64,000 nucleotides of DNA from Promethearchaeota archaeon (GTDB lineage Archaea > Asgardarchaeota > Lokiarchaeia > Sigyniarchaeales > SOKP01): contig JAHPZJ010000024.1 in assembly GCA_019058245.1 (NCBI GenBank), positions 1 through 64,000 of the forward strand. The letters are read 5' to 3'. The position numbers and the translations under genes are program-made. How positions within the stretch are numbered: the first letter of the stretch is position 1; every line of letters begins with the position of its first letter. The notes beneath the pieces were generated by a model that worked only from the letters and a program-made list of their open reading frames with translations, was not told the DNA's origin and made no database searches. This document shows positions 61,106-64,000 of the stretch, piece after piece.

Positions 61106-63370
61106 TTAATTAATCTGTAATTCTTGCATCAATATTTCATCAATTTCTTGTAAATGGGGTTTTAATATTTGATTTAATTGATTTTGGATTTTAAATTTAG
61201 TATAATTCATATTGTTTTTCTTGATAAAAGTATTAGTTGAATTTTTCGCAACTAATTGAATACTTTTGCCTAATTCTGCTAATCTATTATGAGATGGAGT
61301 CCTCCTATCAAATTTTTTAATTGGAAAATTTAGTGGAAGTTTAAAGATATGTCTTGAACTTTTTAAAATTTTTATTTGTTCTGTCATTAGATTAGAATTT
61401 AAGATAGCGGACAAATAATGAGCTTCTTCTATACTATTTGTATCGAAGAAACTCAAGTCTCCTGTGACTAAGAAATTTCCTTTTATTACTGCCGCACTTA
61501 ATATAGAACCTGAATTATTATAAACCACTTTTATTTTAGATTTCTGTCTTTCATTTATCAGTTTTGACCATCGATTCAAGTTATCCATTAAAGTTCTATG
61601 TTTGGTCGTGGCTTTTTTATTTTCTTTGTATACTTGGTTGATTTTATCATAGAAGAGTTTTGCATGGTATTTTAAATCATTATATATAAATTTTAAATCA
61701 GATTTTCTAAGTGGTAAAAAAACATTATAGAAGTTGTAAACATGGAACTTTACTAACTCAGTACTTTTAATGACTTTAAATAAATATTCTTTTTCTAGAA
61801 TTACATCTTTAAATTCGTTTTTATTCCAAGGTGCTTTAGCTCTCTTAAAAATTCTCATATCGGGATTAATTTTTATTAAACCATCAGATAGATTCTCAAC
61901 TTTAACAAATATTAGATTTCGTGGGTTTAAATCTGCTCCCTTATGAAAAAGTGTTTTATAATGACTTTCTTTTATGGTTAATAAATTCTTAATTTCTTTT
62001 TCTGAGAGAATTTTTGATACATAGGCTTTCCCACCTTTTTTTTCAATTGAATATGGCAATAGAGGAATTTTCTTGTCCAGTTTTAATTTTAGCGGCATAA
62101 AATAGTCTACAAATTTAAAATCTTTATTTATTATGTAATGATATGACATAATTTTATTATCCCCATTTTCAAAATTCTCTTCTGTTTTTACTCCAAATAA
62201 ACAAATAAAGTCAATTTTAAACACATTTTCTATTTTTTTATCAAATGTCCAAATTTTTATATTTGAAAATCCTTTAAAATTACGGAATCTAGAAGCATGA
62301 GAACCAGTAATAACTCCTTTCGTTATGACAAAAAAAATTTTAGCACCATCTTTCATAAATAATTTTCGAGCATTTGCAAAAAATAAGGTTGATATTTCTA
62401 GATTTAGAAGATTTTTAGGTAAGGGTTTTATTTCTAATTCTTCTGCTAGCCTTTTAACTTTCTCTTGAGATGAAGTAGAATCAATATCTCGATATGTATA
62501 CCAAGGTGGATTTCCTATTACTAGATCAAATGTGTCTTTCAGATTATTTTTCATTTGAAAAAGTGAATCCGCGACTTTTAAATTTAACTTAATATGCGGA
62601 ATCGTATCTTTTAATAAATACAAGAAGTTAATTTTAGTTAAGAAAATAGAAATTGGATTTATATCATAACCAAAAATTCTATTTATTGCATTAATTTTAT
62701 TTTCCTTTGATTCATTTCGAGATTTAATATTTTTTATAATAGCAATTAGAAAATTACCAGTACCACAACATGGATCAATAACAAATTCACCAAAAGAATA
62801 AGATTCTCTAACCATTTGTTCAGCCAAAAAAGGAGGGGTATAATATTCTCCAGAATTATGTCTTGTAAGCGGAGAAATTATTTTTTGAATTAAATAATCA
62901 AATATATATTCGGGTTTTAAACTTAATTGAAGGATATATTCAAATACACTCTGAACTAGTTCATAAAAAACAGTTAAATCTTGTTGTTCTGATTCTGATA
63001 ATAATATAAGCGGATTAAAATATCTAAAAGAAAAAACTGAATAGTTATTGCAACTTAAATTAACCTTATCTTCAATTTTTCTAAAAGATTCTCTATTAAT
63101 TTTGCGATTATTGAATAGATTTTGATTTTTTAGGATAAACCAATAAATAAAAATATAACCTATAAGATAGATTAAAGCTGAAATTATATATAGCTGAAGT
63201 GTAGTTTGTTTTTTACCGTATATCTTTATAAAATCTTTCCTCCATAGCTTAAATTCTTCTTTCTCGAATATTTCATTTTCTCTTAAAATATCTTCAATTT
63301 TTTTCAGATTTTCAGTTATAAAATTGAAATCTAAGCCATTATTTTCTTTTGGACTCAGTATAAACGCCAA
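61106..63370 (-). CDS. Eco57I-like N6-adenine DNA methyltransferase
   Basis: FVIDPCCGTGNFLIAII (motif I), VIGNPPWYTY (motif IV), GEYYTPPFLAEQMV; target-recognition-like C-terminal half. Confidence 0.85.
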   Translation of the reverse strand: MAFILSPKENNGLDFNFITENLKKIEDILRENEIFEKEEFKLWRKDFIKIYGKKQTTLQLYIISALIYLIGYIFIYWFILKNQNLFNNRKINRESFRKIEDKVNLSCNNYSVFSFRYFNPLILLSESEQQDLTVFYELVQSVFEYILQLSLKPEYIFDYLIQKIISPLTRHNSGEYYTPPFLAEQMVRESYSFGEFVIDPCCGTGNFLIAIIKNIKSRNESKENKINAINRIFGYDINPISIFLTKINFLYLLKDTIPHIKLNLKVADSLFQMKNNLKDTFDLVIGNPPWYTYRDIDSTSSQEKVKRLAEELEIKPLPKNLLNLEISTLFFANARKLFMKDGAKIFFVITKGVITGSHASRFRNFKGFSNIKIWTFDKKIENVFKIDFICLFGVKTEENFENGDNKIMSYHYIINKDFKFVDYFMPLKLKLDKKIPLLPYSIEKKGGKAYVSKILSEKEIKNLLTIKESHYKTLFHKGADLNPRNLIFVKVENLSDGLIKINPDMRIFKRAKAPWNKNEFKDVILEKEYLFKVIKSTELVKFHVYNFYNVFLPLRKSDLKFIYNDLKYHAKLFYDKINQVYKENKKATTKHRTLMDNLNRWSKLINERQKSKIKVVYNNSGSILSAAVIKGNFLVTGDLSFFDTNSIEEAHYLSAILNSNLMTEQIKILKSSRHIFKLPLNFPIKKFDRRTPSHNRLAELGKSIQLVAKNSTNTFIKKNNMNYTKFKIQNQLNQILKPHLQEIDEILMQELQIN

Positions 63371-63485
63371 AAATTCATACTCCTTTTTCTTTTTTGCCTA
63401 ACATAATCAATGAATTAATATTTAAATATTAATTAAATATTTGTATATTAATTATTAAACCTAAAAATATACGAATAATTACACC

Positions 63486-64000
63486 TTGACATCAATAGAT
63501 ATAAAAATTTCAAAAAAACTTGAGAATGGAATTGAATTTACGTGTCAAATGTGCGGTAAATGTTGTCGAGGCTTCAATGAAGGAGAAGTTTATTTGTATA
63601 AAGATGATATTCTCAGATTAACTAAATTCTTTAGAATTAAGGGGAAAAAAGGTTTAAGTGATTTTGCTGATAAATATTTTAAACTTGTTGATGATTCTTT
63701 TTTCTGGAAAGAACCAGGTGCACAGAGAGGAAAAACTTATCACTACAAAACAATTGGATATAAGTTTACAGGAGAAGATGAAAATTGTCATTTTCTTGTA
63801 AATAATAAATGTAGTGTTCACAAAGCTCGACCTTTCCAGTGTAGATCATTTCCATTTTGGCAAATGATGGTATCAAGTAGAAAAAATTTTGAGGATTATA
63901 CCAGAAAATGTAAAGGTTTACAAACTCTAAAAGGAAAATTTTATACAAAAGAAGAAATCTTAGATTGGGCAAAAAAAGAATATGAAATTGAGAAGAAATA
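63486..64000 (+). CDS. YkgJ-type cysteine cluster protein (truncated by window end)
   Basis: FTCQMCGKCCRGFNEGEVYLYKDDI...CHFLVNNKCSVHKARPFQCRSFPFW; TTG start; absent from ORF track because no stop is reached. Confidence 0.8.
   Translation, partial: MTSIDIKISKKLENGIEFTCQMCGKCCRGFNEGEVYLYKDDILRLTKFFRIKGKKGLSDFADKYFKLVDDSFFWKEPGAQRGKTYHYKTIGYKFTGEDENCHFLVNNKCSVHKARPFQCRSFPFWQMMVSSRKNFEDYTRKCKGLQTLKGKFYTKEEILDWAKKEYEIEKK

Noticed and set aside
63766-63972. 68-aa minus-strand ORF at window end
   Set aside because: Antisense shadow of the YkgJ-type gene.
1-64000. CRISPR array
   Set aside because: No regularly spaced repeats and no cas-like genes seen.

Overview
AT-rich, gene-dense archaeal window, most likely from an Asgard (Lokiarchaeia-like) genome. 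This is inferred from TFB, Rab-like and MglA-like small GTPases, tandem roadblock and longin-like proteins, and JAMM/MPN proteases alongside archaeal Fe-S and Hdr-type genes. Main content: a MoxR AAA+ / HExxH-VWA pair; minimal SUF-like SufC/SufB plus NifS/IscU; a DUF4956-VTC-CotH operon; a copper-homeostasis block (regulator, CopA, TRASH/YHS-like modules); an island with three intact JAMM metalloproteases, a double zinc-ribbon protein and a Mg-chelatase-type AAA-VWA protein; HdrC/HdrB next to a PAS histidine kinase; an aspartate-semialdehyde sulfurtransferase/NIL-ferredoxin pair; and a solitary Eco57I-like N6-adenine methyltransferase. Items most worth a second look: the three-JAMM island, a repeat-containing beta-CASP protein, an acidic D/E/W microprotein, a candidate structured RNA at 59463-59609, a degenerate pseudo-GTPase, a remnant of a second archaeoflavoprotein gene, and two conserved genes whose N-termini lack a canonical start codon but have an SD-like GGTG followed by ATA. 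No CRISPR array, rRNA or tRNA was recognised. Everything is from reading sequence and the ORF track; no database search was run.
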